Shown: positions 1-9,007 of the stretch, in pieces
Position numbering within the stretch: the first letter of the stretch is position 1
How the letters are laid out: every line of letters begins with the position of its first letter
IMG/VR virus record: IMGVR_UViG_3300020442_000005
Location: 1 to 64,000 of that record
Strand: one strand, 5' to 3'
DNA: 64,000 bases
DNA from: a virus
The notes under the pieces: model-generated
The model's input: the letters and a program-made list of their open reading frames with translations, nothing else
Told to the model about the DNA's origin: nothing
Databases searched by the model: none
Made by a program: the position numbers and the translations under genes

Positions 1-540
1 GATCTTACCGTAGTTAATGATGCCGCGACAGCCTTAAATGAGTATGAGGACATGAGATATAGTTCCGTATTGCCCAGGATACCAACCGTCGTAGTTTCTG
101 ATTCGTATAACACGAGAAATCCACGCAAAGAAACATATAAAGACGGAACTGAGATGATACACATTGTTCGCAAACTGCCAAATGTTGTTGCATATATTCA
201 GACTACAAAAGGCAGAGAGGTCAAATCGCGTGATGAGTGGAACAAATTAATGCAGGGAAGACAACCAACTGGCGAGCTGACTTCTACAGACATCCCGCTG
301 AAATCGACAAAACTTTCACGATATGGCGCGCCAATTGCAAAGGTAATTAGAAAAGCACAGCAAGAAACTCGTACATATGATGAAATTGCGGTATACGCAG
401 ATATTAAACCGGCCATAAATAAGTTTTCCGGCAAGGCACGAAAGTGGGGCGGCGAAGTTCGTTACACTTTCTTTATAATCGTACCAAAAGAAACTTATGT
501 GCCAAGATCTAAGTTGAAAACTAAGAGAAAGTCGAAATGA
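1..540 (+). CDS. Unknown protein, 5' end outside the window
   Basis: The reading frame is open from base 1 through an internal ATG at 52 to a TGA at 538-540, so the gene very probably begins upstream and this is its C-terminal part (179 codons visible). The product is basic, with a Lys/Arg-rich tail ending KRKSK. I recognise no domain. Its stop overlaps the next start as ATGA, so the two are translationally coupled. A virion protein is possible because the following gene carries the head-targeting-like signature, but that is only context. Confidence 0.7.
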   Translation, partial: DLTVVNDAATALNEYEDMRYSSVLPRIPTVVVSDSYNTRNPRKETYKDGTEMIHIVRKLPNVVAYIQTTKGREVKSRDEWNKLMQGRQPTGELTSTDIPLKSTKLSRYGAPIAKVIRKAQQETRTYDEIAVYADIKPAINKFSGKARKWGGEVRYTFFIIVPKETYVPRSKLKTKRKSK

Positions 541-1232
541 AAGTTACAAGAAGACAAATCAGAGAAGCAATAAGACGTGTGATAACAGAAAGCAAAATTA
601 CTCCAGAACCGCCATACATTACGCACGGTAATCCTGGATATCAAGAAGCGTCGTCCAAATGGAACATATGGTTTTTTGAAAACACTCGTGATTGGGCATG
701 GACAAACATGCCCGAACAAAAGGGGTGGAATACTGAAAATCTCATGTATGATTTTAGAACTTCCGATACTGGTGGTGCTGAAATAAAATACGGTATTGGT
801 TTTGGATATCGATGGAGCAAATATAGGAATAATACCCTGCGGTTAATTGTTATTCCGGAACCCGGCTATGGTCAGCCAGAAGGTATATATATGCGATTTG
901 AAATTGGGCTAGGTGGTATGAGGGATATGGATGCTCGATCAATGGCCGAGATGTATTTCCCGTTTAAGAAATACAAGCCGGCAAGGGCAAGGGATAAAGG
1001 TATGTCGGCTCCGGAGATTATAGAAGAGCTATCTTTTTACCATGACGAAATTGTAGAATGCATGCGTATCCTTGTACCTTTGGGTAGTAAAACCGTAAAA
1101 AGTCTGCCGGCTTCAAAATTTTACGATATAGTTTGGCCAAAGTTAGAAAAATATGCAGCGCCAGGTATGGACGAGCATATAAGATTAAGAGAAGAACGTA
1201 TATCACTACGAAACAAACGAATGGGATTATAA
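537..1232 (+). CDS. Putative virion protein with N-terminal targeting signature
   Basis: 231 residues. The N-terminus MKVTRRQIREAIRRVITES matches the signature shared by the gene run at 9.4-12.5 kb and contains an I-T-E/S site of the (I/L)xE type cut by T4-like prohead proteases. The rest is rich in Trp and Tyr and shows no domain I recognise. The ATGA overlap with the preceding gene fixes the start. The inference that the product is packaged in the capsid rests only on the signature. Confidence 0.7.
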   Translation: MKVTRRQIREAIRRVITESKITPEPPYITHGNPGYQEASSKWNIWFFENTRDWAWTNMPEQKGWNTENLMYDFRTSDTGGAEIKYGIGFGYRWSKYRNNTLRLIVIPEPGYGQPEGIYMRFEIGLGGMRDMDARSMAEMYFPFKKYKPARARDKGMSAPEIIEELSFYHDEIVECMRILVPLGSKTVKSLPASKFYDIVWPKLEKYAAPGMDEHIRLREERISLRNKRMGL

Positions 1233-1249
1233 AGATTATTAATTAATTT

Positions 1250-1277
1250 TTGTAAAAGCTTGGTCACAACATAAATT
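1250..1277 (+). promoter_or_regulatory. Putative promoter (TTGTAA-N16-TAAATT)
   Basis: TTGTAA at 1250-1255 and TAAATT at 1272-1277 lie in the gap between two genes, about 30 bases before the RBS AGGGAG (1295-1300) of the VWA lipoprotein gene. It fits the recurring NTGTAn / TATAAT-like pattern of this window, but with 16 rather than 17 bases between the boxes. Confidence 0.45.
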
Positions 1278-1309
1278 TCTTTCATACTTAAATTAGGGAG
1301 AGTTTATGT

Positions 1310-2872
1310 ATGTTGTTTTTATTATCACTACTGGTGGGCTGCAGTGATATCAGTCTGGGTAAGATAGAGCAAAGAGAAGCTGAGATCCTTGTTCATCCTA
1401 CTCACATAGATTTTGGTAACCTAGTTTCTGGATTCGAATCAGACCAGAAGTCATTCACGGTAATAAATACAGGCGATGATGATTTAATAATCACGTCGCC
1501 ATTTTTATTATCTGGTGAGGACAAATTCGCTATCGACGATTCAGGAGAAGAGGATATAGTTGTAGCAGCTGGAGAGCTTGTAGAATTCCATGTTACATAT
1601 ACTCCAGAAACGTTTGAGCATAACTCTGGAATGATTGAGTTTCTATCGTCCGATGAAGACGAACCAGAGATACAGGTATCACTTGAAGGTTTCGGAGACG
1701 CTCCAGTCATGACTGTGGATCCAGTCGACTTTGACTATGGCGATATATCGATAGGGTGCGATAACGAGGAAAGAATAACGATAACAAATGATGGTAATCT
1801 ACCGCTTACCATTGATAGCGTAGTTCAAATGGTTACTCAGCCGGCAGACATTGTATTGGAGTTTGGATCATTACCAGATCTGCCATGGCATTTAGATCCA
1901 GGTCTCAGTGTTGATTTCTTAGTTTCATATATACCCAACGACGTCGGGCAAGATGATTCTATAATTACAATTGCCGGCAATGATCCATACACCCCGGAGA
2001 TCGAGGCAATTCAATATGGCTCTGGTGACGTTGAACAATATTATTCTCAACGTCATATTCAGCAAGAGATACAGGTTCTAGATATTCTATGGATCATCGA
2101 TGATAGCGGATCGATGAATCGGGTTCAGTCTAATCTTTCTGGCAACATGCAAATGTTTATGAATGTTTTTGTTCAGTCACAGGCAGATTATAGAATGTCT
2201 GTTATAACAACATCAGATCCAATGATATATCAGATCGTTGATGCCACAACCCCTAACGCGACTCTGACTATGCAACAGATGGTTTCGGTTGGAGTACATG
2301 GCTCTGGTGTTGAAATGGGTCTAGAGATGGCTTACCAAGCTTTAAACGATGTAACAAGTGCTGGTCCTGGTGGTAGCTTTTTTCGAAACAATGCAGACTT
2401 AGTTTTGATATTTGTTTCAGATGAACCTGATCATAGTCCTGAACCAGTTTCATATTATACGTCGTTCTTTTCTGGATTGAAGCCTTCCGGTATGTTTTTT
2501 CCATATGCGGTTATTGGCGATATGCCTGGTGGATGCTTAATGCCAACCATGTTTGGAAACTACAATGTCCAAGCCGGTGAAGGATACTGGGATGTAGTTG
2601 ACTACTTTGGAAGCCAATGGTTTTCTCTGTGCGCAACCGACTGGGGAAACCAGTTACAGAATCTTGCAAACAACATTACCGGTCAATGGTCATATGAGCT
2701 ACATGAAAGTGATCCAATAGAAAACACAATCGAAGTGTATGTTAATGGTCAGATAGAAACTGGGTGGGTTTATAACCCTGCTAGAAACACTGTTGAGTTT
2801 ACAGAGGGTAACATACCCGAACCTGGTGACACAATTGAAATTAACTACGCTTTATGGGGGTGCTATGAATGA
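1310..2872 (+). CDS. Lipoprotein with ASH-type repeats and a von Willebrand factor A domain
   Basis: 520 residues. A short signal sequence ends in the lipobox LVGC (Cys11), predicting lipid anchoring in the envelope. Two immunoglobulin-like ASH/choice-of-anchor-D-type units follow (about 30-125 and 135-235, with HIDFGNLVSG and DFDYGDISIG starts). A VWA domain begins at about 258 with an intact MIDAS DDSGS (D264, S266, S268). The C-terminal part resembles a small beta domain (EVYVNGQIETGW). This architecture is typical of cell-surface proteins of Myxococcota and Bdellovibrio-like bacteria and unusual in a phage, which suggests capture from a host. The start at 1310 has AGGGAG nine bases upstream; another ATG at 1306 is out of frame. 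Confidence 0.75.
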   Translation: MLFLLSLLVGCSDISLGKIEQREAEILVHPTHIDFGNLVSGFESDQKSFTVINTGDDDLIITSPFLLSGEDKFAIDDSGEEDIVVAAGELVEFHVTYTPETFEHNSGMIEFLSSDEDEPEIQVSLEGFGDAPVMTVDPVDFDYGDISIGCDNEERITITNDGNLPLTIDSVVQMVTQPADIVLEFGSLPDLPWHLDPGLSVDFLVSYIPNDVGQDDSIITIAGNDPYTPEIEAIQYGSGDVEQYYSQRHIQQEIQVLDILWIIDDSGSMNRVQSNLSGNMQMFMNVFVQSQADYRMSVITTSDPMIYQIVDATTPNATLTMQQMVSVGVHGSGVEMGLEMAYQALNDVTSAGPGGSFFRNNADLVLIFVSDEPDHSPEPVSYYTSFFSGLKPSGMFFPYAVIGDMPGGCLMPTMFGNYNVQAGEGYWDVVDYFGSQWFSLCATDWGNQLQNLANNITGQWSYELHESDPIENTIEVYVNGQIETGWVYNPARNTVEFTEGNIPEPGDTIEINYALWGCYE

Positions 2873-3387
2873 CTTTAAAAAATTGTATGCTTATTTTGGG
2901 TGTAGGAATACTTGGCTTTGCGTTAGGTATCTCCGGCAAATACATATACGAAAGTTCCTCCGTGCACGCGTACCAGTGGAAAACACCTCCGATAATAATT
3001 AATTGCTACGGTGAAGACTTTAGCCAAACTGCAATGATAAGAGCAATACACTATTGGACCGTAAGAGGATATCCAATTGGATTTTACGAACACAATCCGC
3101 CACCCTCCGTTTGTGAAAACGATTGGCTTTATGGAATGATTATTATACGTAAGGCTCCACTTCTCAAGCTGGCACCAGAGACTCTTGCTTCAACGAGAAG
3201 ATATACTGCTTTAAACGAGATGCGTGGTGCCGTTATAGAGTATCGCCGCGGGTCTTACAACCTTGACCTTTTAAACGAGCACGAACTTGGACACGCCTTG
3301 GGTATGACCCACGTTGAAAGGCCTGGTCATATCATGCATCCTATTTACGACCAGATGGGTGAACTGTTCGATCTCAAAAAGAAATAG
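2869..3387 (+). CDS. Membrane-anchored metzincin-like zinc metalloprotease
   Basis: 172 residues. An N-terminal hydrophobic segment (about 5-24) acts as a signal anchor. The extended zinc motif HELGHALGMTH (H138, E139, H142, H148) is the HExxHxxGxxH signature of metzincins, and a downstream HIM about ten residues later is consistent with the Met-turn. The domain is small for the family. It overlaps the upstream lipoprotein gene by ATGA, so both are probably exported and made together. Substrate unknown; peptidoglycan-associated or surface protein cleavage is possible. Confidence 0.75.
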   Translation: MTLKNCMLILGVGILGFALGISGKYIYESSSVHAYQWKTPPIIINCYGEDFSQTAMIRAIHYWTVRGYPIGFYEHNPPPSVCENDWLYGMIIIRKAPLLKLAPETLASTRRYTALNEMRGAVIEYRRGSYNLDLLNEHELGHALGMTHVERPGHIMHPIYDQMGELFDLKKK

Positions 3388-3389
3388 CC

Positions 3390-3608
3390 ATGCTTCTTAT
3401 GACTGGTGATGTTTTTTTACTGAGAGAAAAATACAGATCAAATGGATCGAACGGAATGGGCATTGTAATCATGATTGAAAGCCATGAAGGTCCTAATTTT
3501 ATCTGTTATGACTACATCGTTATGTTAGATAACGGAAATCTTATGAGAATAACTGAAAGCTGTGTTGAGGAAATTTATACCAACATTAATCAGCAAACAT
3601 TTGAATGA
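3390..3608 (+). CDS. Small SH3-like barrel protein of unknown function
   Basis: 72 residues, two bases after the protease gene. It has the pattern GDVFLLR...GIVIMIE...YDYIVMLDNGNLMRI, that is G-D-x-V, G-x-V and D-x-G steps in short beta strands. Several other small genes in this window show the same pattern. The 3' end overlaps the convergent minus-strand gene by 23 bases. The fold is inferred from the pattern, not from a family match. Confidence 0.6.
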   Translation: MLLMTGDVFLLREKYRSNGSNGMGIVIMIESHEGPNFICYDYIVMLDNGNLMRITESCVEEIYTNINQQTFE

Positions 3609-3945
3609 TTAGGATGAGAAACGCAAGAGTTACACAACTCATAGTTTTTACTGTAAACATCGATTCATTCATATAGTACCATGTCATAATCGGAAAGGTG
3701 ATGTAGGAAAACACTGCTGCAGTGAATCTCACACTCCACAGTTCTCCAGTGGCTTCAAAACAAAATTTCGTTCCATACCAAAACGCAAGACCGGCCGGGA
3801 TCCCAAACAACACAGTTGCAAGGATAGGTTTGTTTTGCCAATAATCCCAAACAAACTGAGAGTTCCCGGCAAACCACCCAAAAATGTGACCAATAATAAA
3901 AAGTAAACAACCGTAAACCATTCTTATATCGTTAAATAGAAGCAT
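3586..3945 (-). CDS. Small integral membrane protein
   Basis: 119 residues with three or four hydrophobic segments (about 8-26, 43-60, 77-93 and 100-117). It resembles a membrane protein of unknown function recurring in marine T4-like phages, with hallmarks such as DIR-VYG near the start, GIPAG-FWYGTKF in the middle and ESMFTVKTM near the end. It lies 17 bases after the stop of the minus-strand fibre gene, so the two are probably co-transcribed. It could act in the host membrane. Confidence 0.7.
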   Translation of the reverse strand: MLLFNDIRMVYGCLLFIIGHIFGWFAGNSQFVWDYWQNKPILATVLFGIPAGLAFWYGTKFCFEATGELWSVRFTAAVFSYITFPIMTWYYMNESMFTVKTMSCVTLAFLILIIQMFAD

Positions 3946-3962
3946 AATCCTATCCTAAGTTT

Positions 3963-5360
3963 TTAAGTATCTTTCGGGTCCTCGTACCATTCTTCAATAA
4001 ATGACTCCCCTGTAAGCTCTTCAAGTTTGCGAATCATTTTCTCCATATTGATTCTTACAACTTTTCCAGTCCTAGTGTTCCTAGAAAAGTAATGCCACTC
4101 ACCTTCAGGATTGTGAGGTGATATTTGGGTCACGTTCTGTTGAGAATCACTAACAAATATCTCTGCGTGGCCGTTCACAAGCTTGGAGTATATTTGTGCA
4201 TGGTTGACAGTCAACGAAGGATCAGTTGTACCCTGGCAATTTAAGTGAAGATAATTAGAAATTGCAGCATCACCGGTAACATCCAGCTTGAAGTTCGGAG
4301 AAGTATTTCCTATTCCTATGTTACCATCAACCGTCAGGTTTGTGCTGTTTACGAGTTGTAAAGAGTCGTGTCTGAGTCGGGCTGTAATACCACTCGAGCC
4401 ATTCTTCATATTAGCAAACTCTATAATACCCTGTTCAGAACCGTCGGCGACAGAACCAATTTTCCCAGTTATCTTTGCGTAAGTCACATTTTGGTCAGCG
4501 TCGTTTTCACCTTGAAACTTAAGTTGGCCAAGATAGTCAGCGTTTGCTGGGGAAGAACTGTTTCTTTTTAGTTTGATGACAGGAGAAGCGCTACTTGAGT
4601 CTTCTGTTGTTTCTAAAAACAGCAGATCATCGGTCGTAGTGTTGTTCACGTGCAGTTGTGCGCTGTTAACTTTAACCTCATTCGGCCCTGAGCTCATTTT
4701 TTCTACTGTAAATAGATTAACCCCGCCAGCATCTAAATCGATTCTGTCATCCGTGAAATTAATTAACGTGTCGGTGTCACCGGTGTGCCTGATGTGTTGG
4801 TCAACGTATACGTTCCCTCCAAAAACAGCCGGTCCTGGAGATGTAAAAGCATCATTTGCATGGAGACTGCCTGATATGTATACAGAGCCACCAAACACTG
4901 CTTTGGCGTCAGTGGATCCAGATACGAAAAACACGACATCCGAAGGAAGAGCCTCAGCAGCTGCGGCAGTGTCGCTTTGACCATGTTCAAACTTTGCCTT
5001 ACCATCATCGTATATACGAAAGGGAAATTTTTGCGGATCACTACCAACGTTTGTTCTAGTTTTTAGGAAAAAATCTTGACTTCGTCCGGGAGATAGATAA
5101 ATGTTTTCTGCCTGGTCAAAAGCAAAAGATGCATACCAAGAGCTAGGATCGTCATCGTTTATAAATCTTAGAAAAGCGGTGTCCGGTTCTTTTTTAAATA
5201 TTGTAAGCCCGCCACCGCCCTCGGCATCGATGAACTGTGATCCTGTTACCACAAGTGCGTAATCTGAAGAATAACCATTACCATGGGCTGTGTTCCCGGT
5301 TACAATTGCGCCTTCACTAAACTTCATAGTGGCAGTGCCCATATTCTTTATTCTAGCCAT
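3963..5360 (-). CDS. Tail fibre or appendage protein
   Basis: 465 residues, repetitive and rich in Gly, Ser, Asn and Asp. It contains repeats of the type VFGG-VY-SGSL, a GDTDT-I-F--DRI-L-AGG module and an NIGIGNTSPNFKLDVTG module, all also present in the giant fibre at 43.9-49.8 kb. The C-terminus (ISPHNPEG, YFSRNTRTGKVVRINMEKM) is a conserved ending seen on marine phage fibres and may cap or trimerise the fibre. The start is supported by GGAGG eight bases upstream of the ATG at 5358-5360. It is transcribed opposite to its surroundings, with the small membrane protein downstream. Confidence 0.8.
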   Translation of the reverse strand: MARIKNMGTATMKFSEGAIVTGNTAHGNGYSSDYALVVTGSQFIDAEGGGGLTIFKKEPDTAFLRFINDDDPSSWYASFAFDQAENIYLSPGRSQDFFLKTRTNVGSDPQKFPFRIYDDGKAKFEHGQSDTAAAAEALPSDVVFFVSGSTDAKAVFGGSVYISGSLHANDAFTSPGPAVFGGNVYVDQHIRHTGDTDTLINFTDDRIDLDAGGVNLFTVEKMSSGPNEVKVNSAQLHVNNTTTDDLLFLETTEDSSSASPVIKLKRNSSSPANADYLGQLKFQGENDADQNVTYAKITGKIGSVADGSEQGIIEFANMKNGSSGITARLRHDSLQLVNSTNLTVDGNIGIGNTSPNFKLDVTGDAAISNYLHLNCQGTTDPSLTVNHAQIYSKLVNGHAEIFVSDSQQNVTQISPHNPEGEWHYFSRNTRTGKVVRINMEKMIRKLEELTGESFIEEWYEDPKDT

Positions 5361-5480
5361 AAAATTGTACCTCCAAGTTCACCTACAACTTTTTACCCAA
5401 TTATATTTTTCTATTTATCATTAATTATGTATATTAGCGTGATAATTATATACATTCGTTCATATTTGTGGAGTTACTTT

Positions 5481-8108
5481 ATGTCTATACCAGACAGTAA
5501 AAAATTAAGAAAATATATAACGCAATTATTGAAAGAGCATATGCTACTCGAAGCCGCCGGTTCTATGGGTTTGGCAGCTGTACTTGCACGTGCCTTAGCC
5601 GACAAAATACTTGACGACGTCGATCGAATTGGCTTTGTATACATAGTTCAAAAACATAATGCACAATCGCGATGCAATATACCACTACTAGACGTCGTTG
5701 AAGATTTGGTGAAAAAAGACCAAGTTATAGCATTGAAAGTGCGTCCAAAGAAAAAGGAGTATAGCGTTATTGCTACTAGCTTCTCCAAGCGCATGTTGCC
5801 GAATGAGTTAGGCGCAGATAACGCAATTTTCGTGCAAAGCATAAGAAATCATGCATATCAGGATTACCCGGGCGATGCTATTGTATTGGGCAACGCTTAT
5901 TTTAACGATGTTAAAATCCCGGGATCGGGCGCGCATGGTTTAAGAAAGGAAGATTTAGACAAATTTGAAGCTATAGGGAATGATTTCCTTTCGAAGTACG
6001 TTAAATCCGCAGAGAATGAAAAGAAGATTCTCGAAGTGTTCGAATCCGTGGGCGCAGTTGGTTACTTTGCAGCTGCATTTATGGTATTTATAACCCAGGC
6101 CGAATCTGATGGCTCTCGTGGCCACGTATCCAGCTTATCGGCCACAAGCATGGGTGGAAAGCTAGTTATTGGTACCAATGCAATGACAGTTACAGCTGAG
6201 ACAACTGGCATATGGAATATGGGTATGTCATTTTTTTCGAATGATCAAATAGAACACATTAAAAAATCCATGGACTTACCTATCGGTCTTAACGTACCTA
6301 TAACAGTATCTCCAAAGCAGAGTTTTAATAATTTATCTAAACAAATGGTCGCATTTGACGAAAAGTTTCGTAGGATTATCGCTAGCAACACGACCTATAT
6401 ACACGAGTTGCAACACTTGATTCAACATGCCGGCTACCATACGCCATCTTCACAGTTAGATCCAGGCGCCGACGTCGACATAACCTCACCAACGCACCCG
6501 CTACATCCCTATAATGGTGACCCTCCAAACACTGCCGCAAGAGAAGCTGGTCTTGCGAAATCAAAAAGACCACCAGCCCAGCATATAAAGATTGTGTCTC
6601 AGATGCTAAAAGAACTGAACATAATAAAAGGTGAAGAAATAAAGATTTCCGGAATCAACAGCCCAGCATTCGAACTGGATGACGCAGCATTTTCATCCAC
6701 TACTATCGGGCTGTCGACAAGCATCTTTGTTAAAGAAAATGTATATCTAGAAGTGAACGTCGCCGATCACTTAAGTGATGTAGTTTTAAAACACATGTCG
6801 GATACGTATTTATCGGCACTTCCGTCAAAAAACATGTTTCCCGAGGAAAGAGAGGCTCAAATAAAAAGGTATGGTTCTGCAGCCGGGAAAAAATCGGTTG
6901 CAAGAAAATATCGTTTATTTCTAGCCGATATTCTTGCAGATATTGGAATATACACTTATCAAAAGTACATTTTTGATCGTACGGATCAAATAAAGGCTGA
7001 TATGGGGATTGGACCAAGAGATAAAACTATACCCGACGCATTAAAAGTCGCCTCTGAAAGGTTTCCGGACAGAACAGAAAAGGCGATCGAGCGTTTAAAT
7101 AAGTCTTTGTTAAATAAAGGCGGTAAACTATCAAAAGATTTAATCGAAAAAATGCGACCTGTATTTCCAACCATGGTTTTTTATTCGCGTAAATTGGGCG
7201 TTTTTATAGGTAAAGGTAAATACGGCCCACCCGGATGGATTAAGCAGCACCTATATATTGAATTCTTAGAAAATTATGATATAGACGAAGATCTATTGAA
7301 TGAGTTGAAAAAAGGGTCTGAAGACAGATATTATCTAAGTAAAAACCAAAAAGACCTAGGTCTCAGGTTATTAAAAGAGTTGGATTTAGTTTTGGTGATT
7401 GCACAGTCAGGTGCCGATACAGCTTTCATGGGTGAAGATGAAAGGCTTGAAGCAGAGGCCGGCCGGTCAGGCCGAGTAAGCCGAGGATATGCTTATTCAG
7501 GCTCACAATGGTATCAAAGGGCTAATGGATACACATGGCGAAGATTACAGACAGAATATGACGCTGAGTTTGTGACACAAACAGCTGGTTTTTTGTATGG
7601 CATCTATATACTAGGCACAGAGGACGATGCAACCGCAAATCGTATTTTAGCTCCAACGTATCTTATGGATTATTTTAGGCGATCTCCAAAGATTCAGCCT
7701 ATGATCGAGTTTTTGTTTGCATTGCTTGGAGAAGATATTACAAAGGTAATATCTGGTATAAAAAACTTTTCCAAGAAATCTAGACACAATTTCCAAGGAT
7801 TTATCGATCGCGATTTAGCAAAACAAAAGTCTGATCAGTACCGACGTTTGGCGATTGACATGATAGATAAGATTCAAAATATATCAGACGAAGAATTGAA
7901 TGACTTGCGAATAGATATAGCAAACAATAGCGTGGAAATGATATACGGTTCTAGAACAAAAAAAGCTACTCCAAAGCAAATCAATGATTTAACACCTGTA
8001 ATTAATGAATTTCTTGCAAGTGGAGGCTCGGTCGACCGCTTAACTCATTTACATGTAGAGACTGTAAAGGCTATAATAGGATTCGTTGGTAAAAAACTAT
8101 TGGAGTAA
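5481..8108 (+). CDS. Large HELQH-motif protein with N-terminal targeting signature
   Basis: 875 residues from the ATG at 5481, which follows GTGGAG by seven bases; the frame stays open further upstream but without a good start. The N-terminus has a basic amphipathic helix then HMLLEAAG, so L-L-E/A fits an (I/L)xE cleavage site. HELQH (308-312), followed by another His at 316, is a zinc-metallopeptidase-type HExxH motif in a helix. No family is recognised over the rest. If packaged and cleaved it could be an injected protease or virion enzyme; this is inference. Confidence 0.65.
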   Translation: MSIPDSKKLRKYITQLLKEHMLLEAAGSMGLAAVLARALADKILDDVDRIGFVYIVQKHNAQSRCNIPLLDVVEDLVKKDQVIALKVRPKKKEYSVIATSFSKRMLPNELGADNAIFVQSIRNHAYQDYPGDAIVLGNAYFNDVKIPGSGAHGLRKEDLDKFEAIGNDFLSKYVKSAENEKKILEVFESVGAVGYFAAAFMVFITQAESDGSRGHVSSLSATSMGGKLVIGTNAMTVTAETTGIWNMGMSFFSNDQIEHIKKSMDLPIGLNVPITVSPKQSFNNLSKQMVAFDEKFRRIIASNTTYIHELQHLIQHAGYHTPSSQLDPGADVDITSPTHPLHPYNGDPPNTAAREAGLAKSKRPPAQHIKIVSQMLKELNIIKGEEIKISGINSPAFELDDAAFSSTTIGLSTSIFVKENVYLEVNVADHLSDVVLKHMSDTYLSALPSKNMFPEEREAQIKRYGSAAGKKSVARKYRLFLADILADIGIYTYQKYIFDRTDQIKADMGIGPRDKTIPDALKVASERFPDRTEKAIERLNKSLLNKGGKLSKDLIEKMRPVFPTMVFYSRKLGVFIGKGKYGPPGWIKQHLYIEFLENYDIDEDLLNELKKGSEDRYYLSKNQKDLGLRLLKELDLVLVIAQSGADTAFMGEDERLEAEAGRSGRVSRGYAYSGSQWYQRANGYTWRRLQTEYDAEFVTQTAGFLYGIYILGTEDDATANRILAPTYLMDYFRRSPKIQPMIEFLFALLGEDITKVISGIKNFSKKSRHNFQGFIDRDLAKQKSDQYRRLAIDMIDKIQNISDEELNDLRIDIANNSVEMIYGSRTKKATPKQINDLTPVINEFLASGGSVDRLTHLHVETVKAIIGFVGKKLLE

Positions 8109-8110
8109 AC

Positions 8111-8374
8111 GTGGCGGATAAAAAAGATAAATGGGAAGATAATGTTGGTGGTTTTTCAATTGTAGCTGGAAAGAAAGTTTCTTTTTATGTTGATAAAGAG
8201 TGTATTTTGTGTTCAGTCTGCGAAGAGGTAGCGCCTTCCAATTTTAGAATGAACGATGACGACAGCCACGATATATGCTTTAAGCAGCCAGAAAACGAAC
8301 AGGAACTAGAAGAGTGTTATGAAGCGCTTGACAGTTGCCCGGTAGAGGCAATTGGTGACGATGACATCGAATAA
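8111..8374 (+). CDS. Ferredoxin
   Basis: 87 residues. C31-x2-C34-x2-C37 and a distant C76-P form a one-cluster ferredoxin site (4Fe-4S, or 3Fe-4S if one ligand is not used), in the context VDKECILCSVCEEVAP and DSCPVEAIGDD. The protein is acidic, as expected for an electron carrier. It starts with GTG two bases after the upstream stop, with GGAG inside the upstream gene. Its partner is not shown by context; the radical SAM enzymes or a ribonucleotide reductase elsewhere in the genome are candidates. Confidence 0.85.
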   Translation: MADKKDKWEDNVGGFSIVAGKKVSFYVDKECILCSVCEEVAPSNFRMNDDDSHDICFKQPENEQELEECYEALDSCPVEAIGDDDIE

Positions 8375-8388
8375 AATGGCATAAATAT

Positions 8389-8417
8389 TTGTAAAGATAT
8401 ACATAGTTCTGTATTAT
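8389..8417 (+). promoter_or_regulatory. Putative promoter (TTGTAA-N17-TATTAT)
   Basis: TTGTAA (8389-8394) and TATTAT (8412-8417) with 17 bases between them, in the gap before the thymidine kinase gene and its AAAGGAG. It probably also serves the tmRNA 3' of that gene. Confidence 0.6.
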
Positions 8418-8437
8418 TTATTTGCAAAGGAGCAAAA

Positions 8438-8995
8438 ATGAAACATGAATTTAGAATGTATGTCGGACCAATGTTCGGCGGCAAAACAACACGTATGTTA
8501 TCTCAACTTGAGCGATATGCATATATGGGTGAAGATGCGTTGATATTCAAGCCTAGGGTCGACGAAAGATACGAAACAGATTGGGTCTGTTCACATACTG
8601 GAGTTAAACGCCAAGCGCAGAGAGTTGAAACCGGTGCAGATATTCGTAAATGGGTTGCAACATATGTCGGCCGCACACCATCCGTGATTGCAATAGACGA
8701 AGCGTTCATGATACCAGGCGTAGGATTTGCTGCCATAACCTTGTTCAGAGAAGGTCATACGGTTCTTGTTTCTTCCTTGCAGTTGTCTTCCGATGGCACT
8801 CCATACGAGGAAGTGCAACGGATGTTTCCATACGCGACCTATGTTGCCGTATGCCCTGCTGTCGATCCAATTTCAAAGCAAGACGCTTACTATACCGAAA
8901 AATATGGTGGTAGGAAAGATCATGCAATCGAAGTTGGTGGCGCAGAAATGTATAGACCACGTGACTGGGAGGGTTTCTTTGGTAGTGATCGATGA
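8438..8995 (+). CDS. tdk: Thymidine kinase (TK1 type)
   Basis: 185 residues, normal for TK1-type enzymes that phosphorylate thymidine for dTTP salvage. The Walker A motif GPMFGGKTT is at 10-18, AIDEAF is the Walker B region, and IEVGGAEMYRPR corresponds to the C-terminal lasso that binds thymidine. The structural zinc site is degraded: of the usual four cysteines only one (in VCPAVD) remains, and the lasso lacks its CRxC. The start has AAAGGAG seven bases upstream. Confidence 0.85.
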   Translation: MKHEFRMYVGPMFGGKTTRMLSQLERYAYMGEDALIFKPRVDERYETDWVCSHTGVKRQAQRVETGADIRKWVATYVGRTPSVIAIDEAFMIPGVGFAAITLFREGHTVLVSSLQLSSDGTPYEEVQRMFPYATYVAVCPAVDPISKQDAYYTEKYGGRKDHAIEVGGAEMYRPRDWEGFFGSDR

Positions 8996-9007
8996 ATAAG
9001 TGAATAA

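Noticed and set aside
4573-4980. 135-residue plus-strand frame inside the minus-strand fibre gene
   Set aside because: Antisense shadow of the repetitive fibre; no RBS or domain.
5283-5480. N-terminal extension of the 875-residue protein
   Set aside because: It would overlap the divergent fibre gene start and contains hydrophobic, unconserved-looking sequence; the ATG at 5481 has a good RBS and puts the signature-like helix at the N-terminus.
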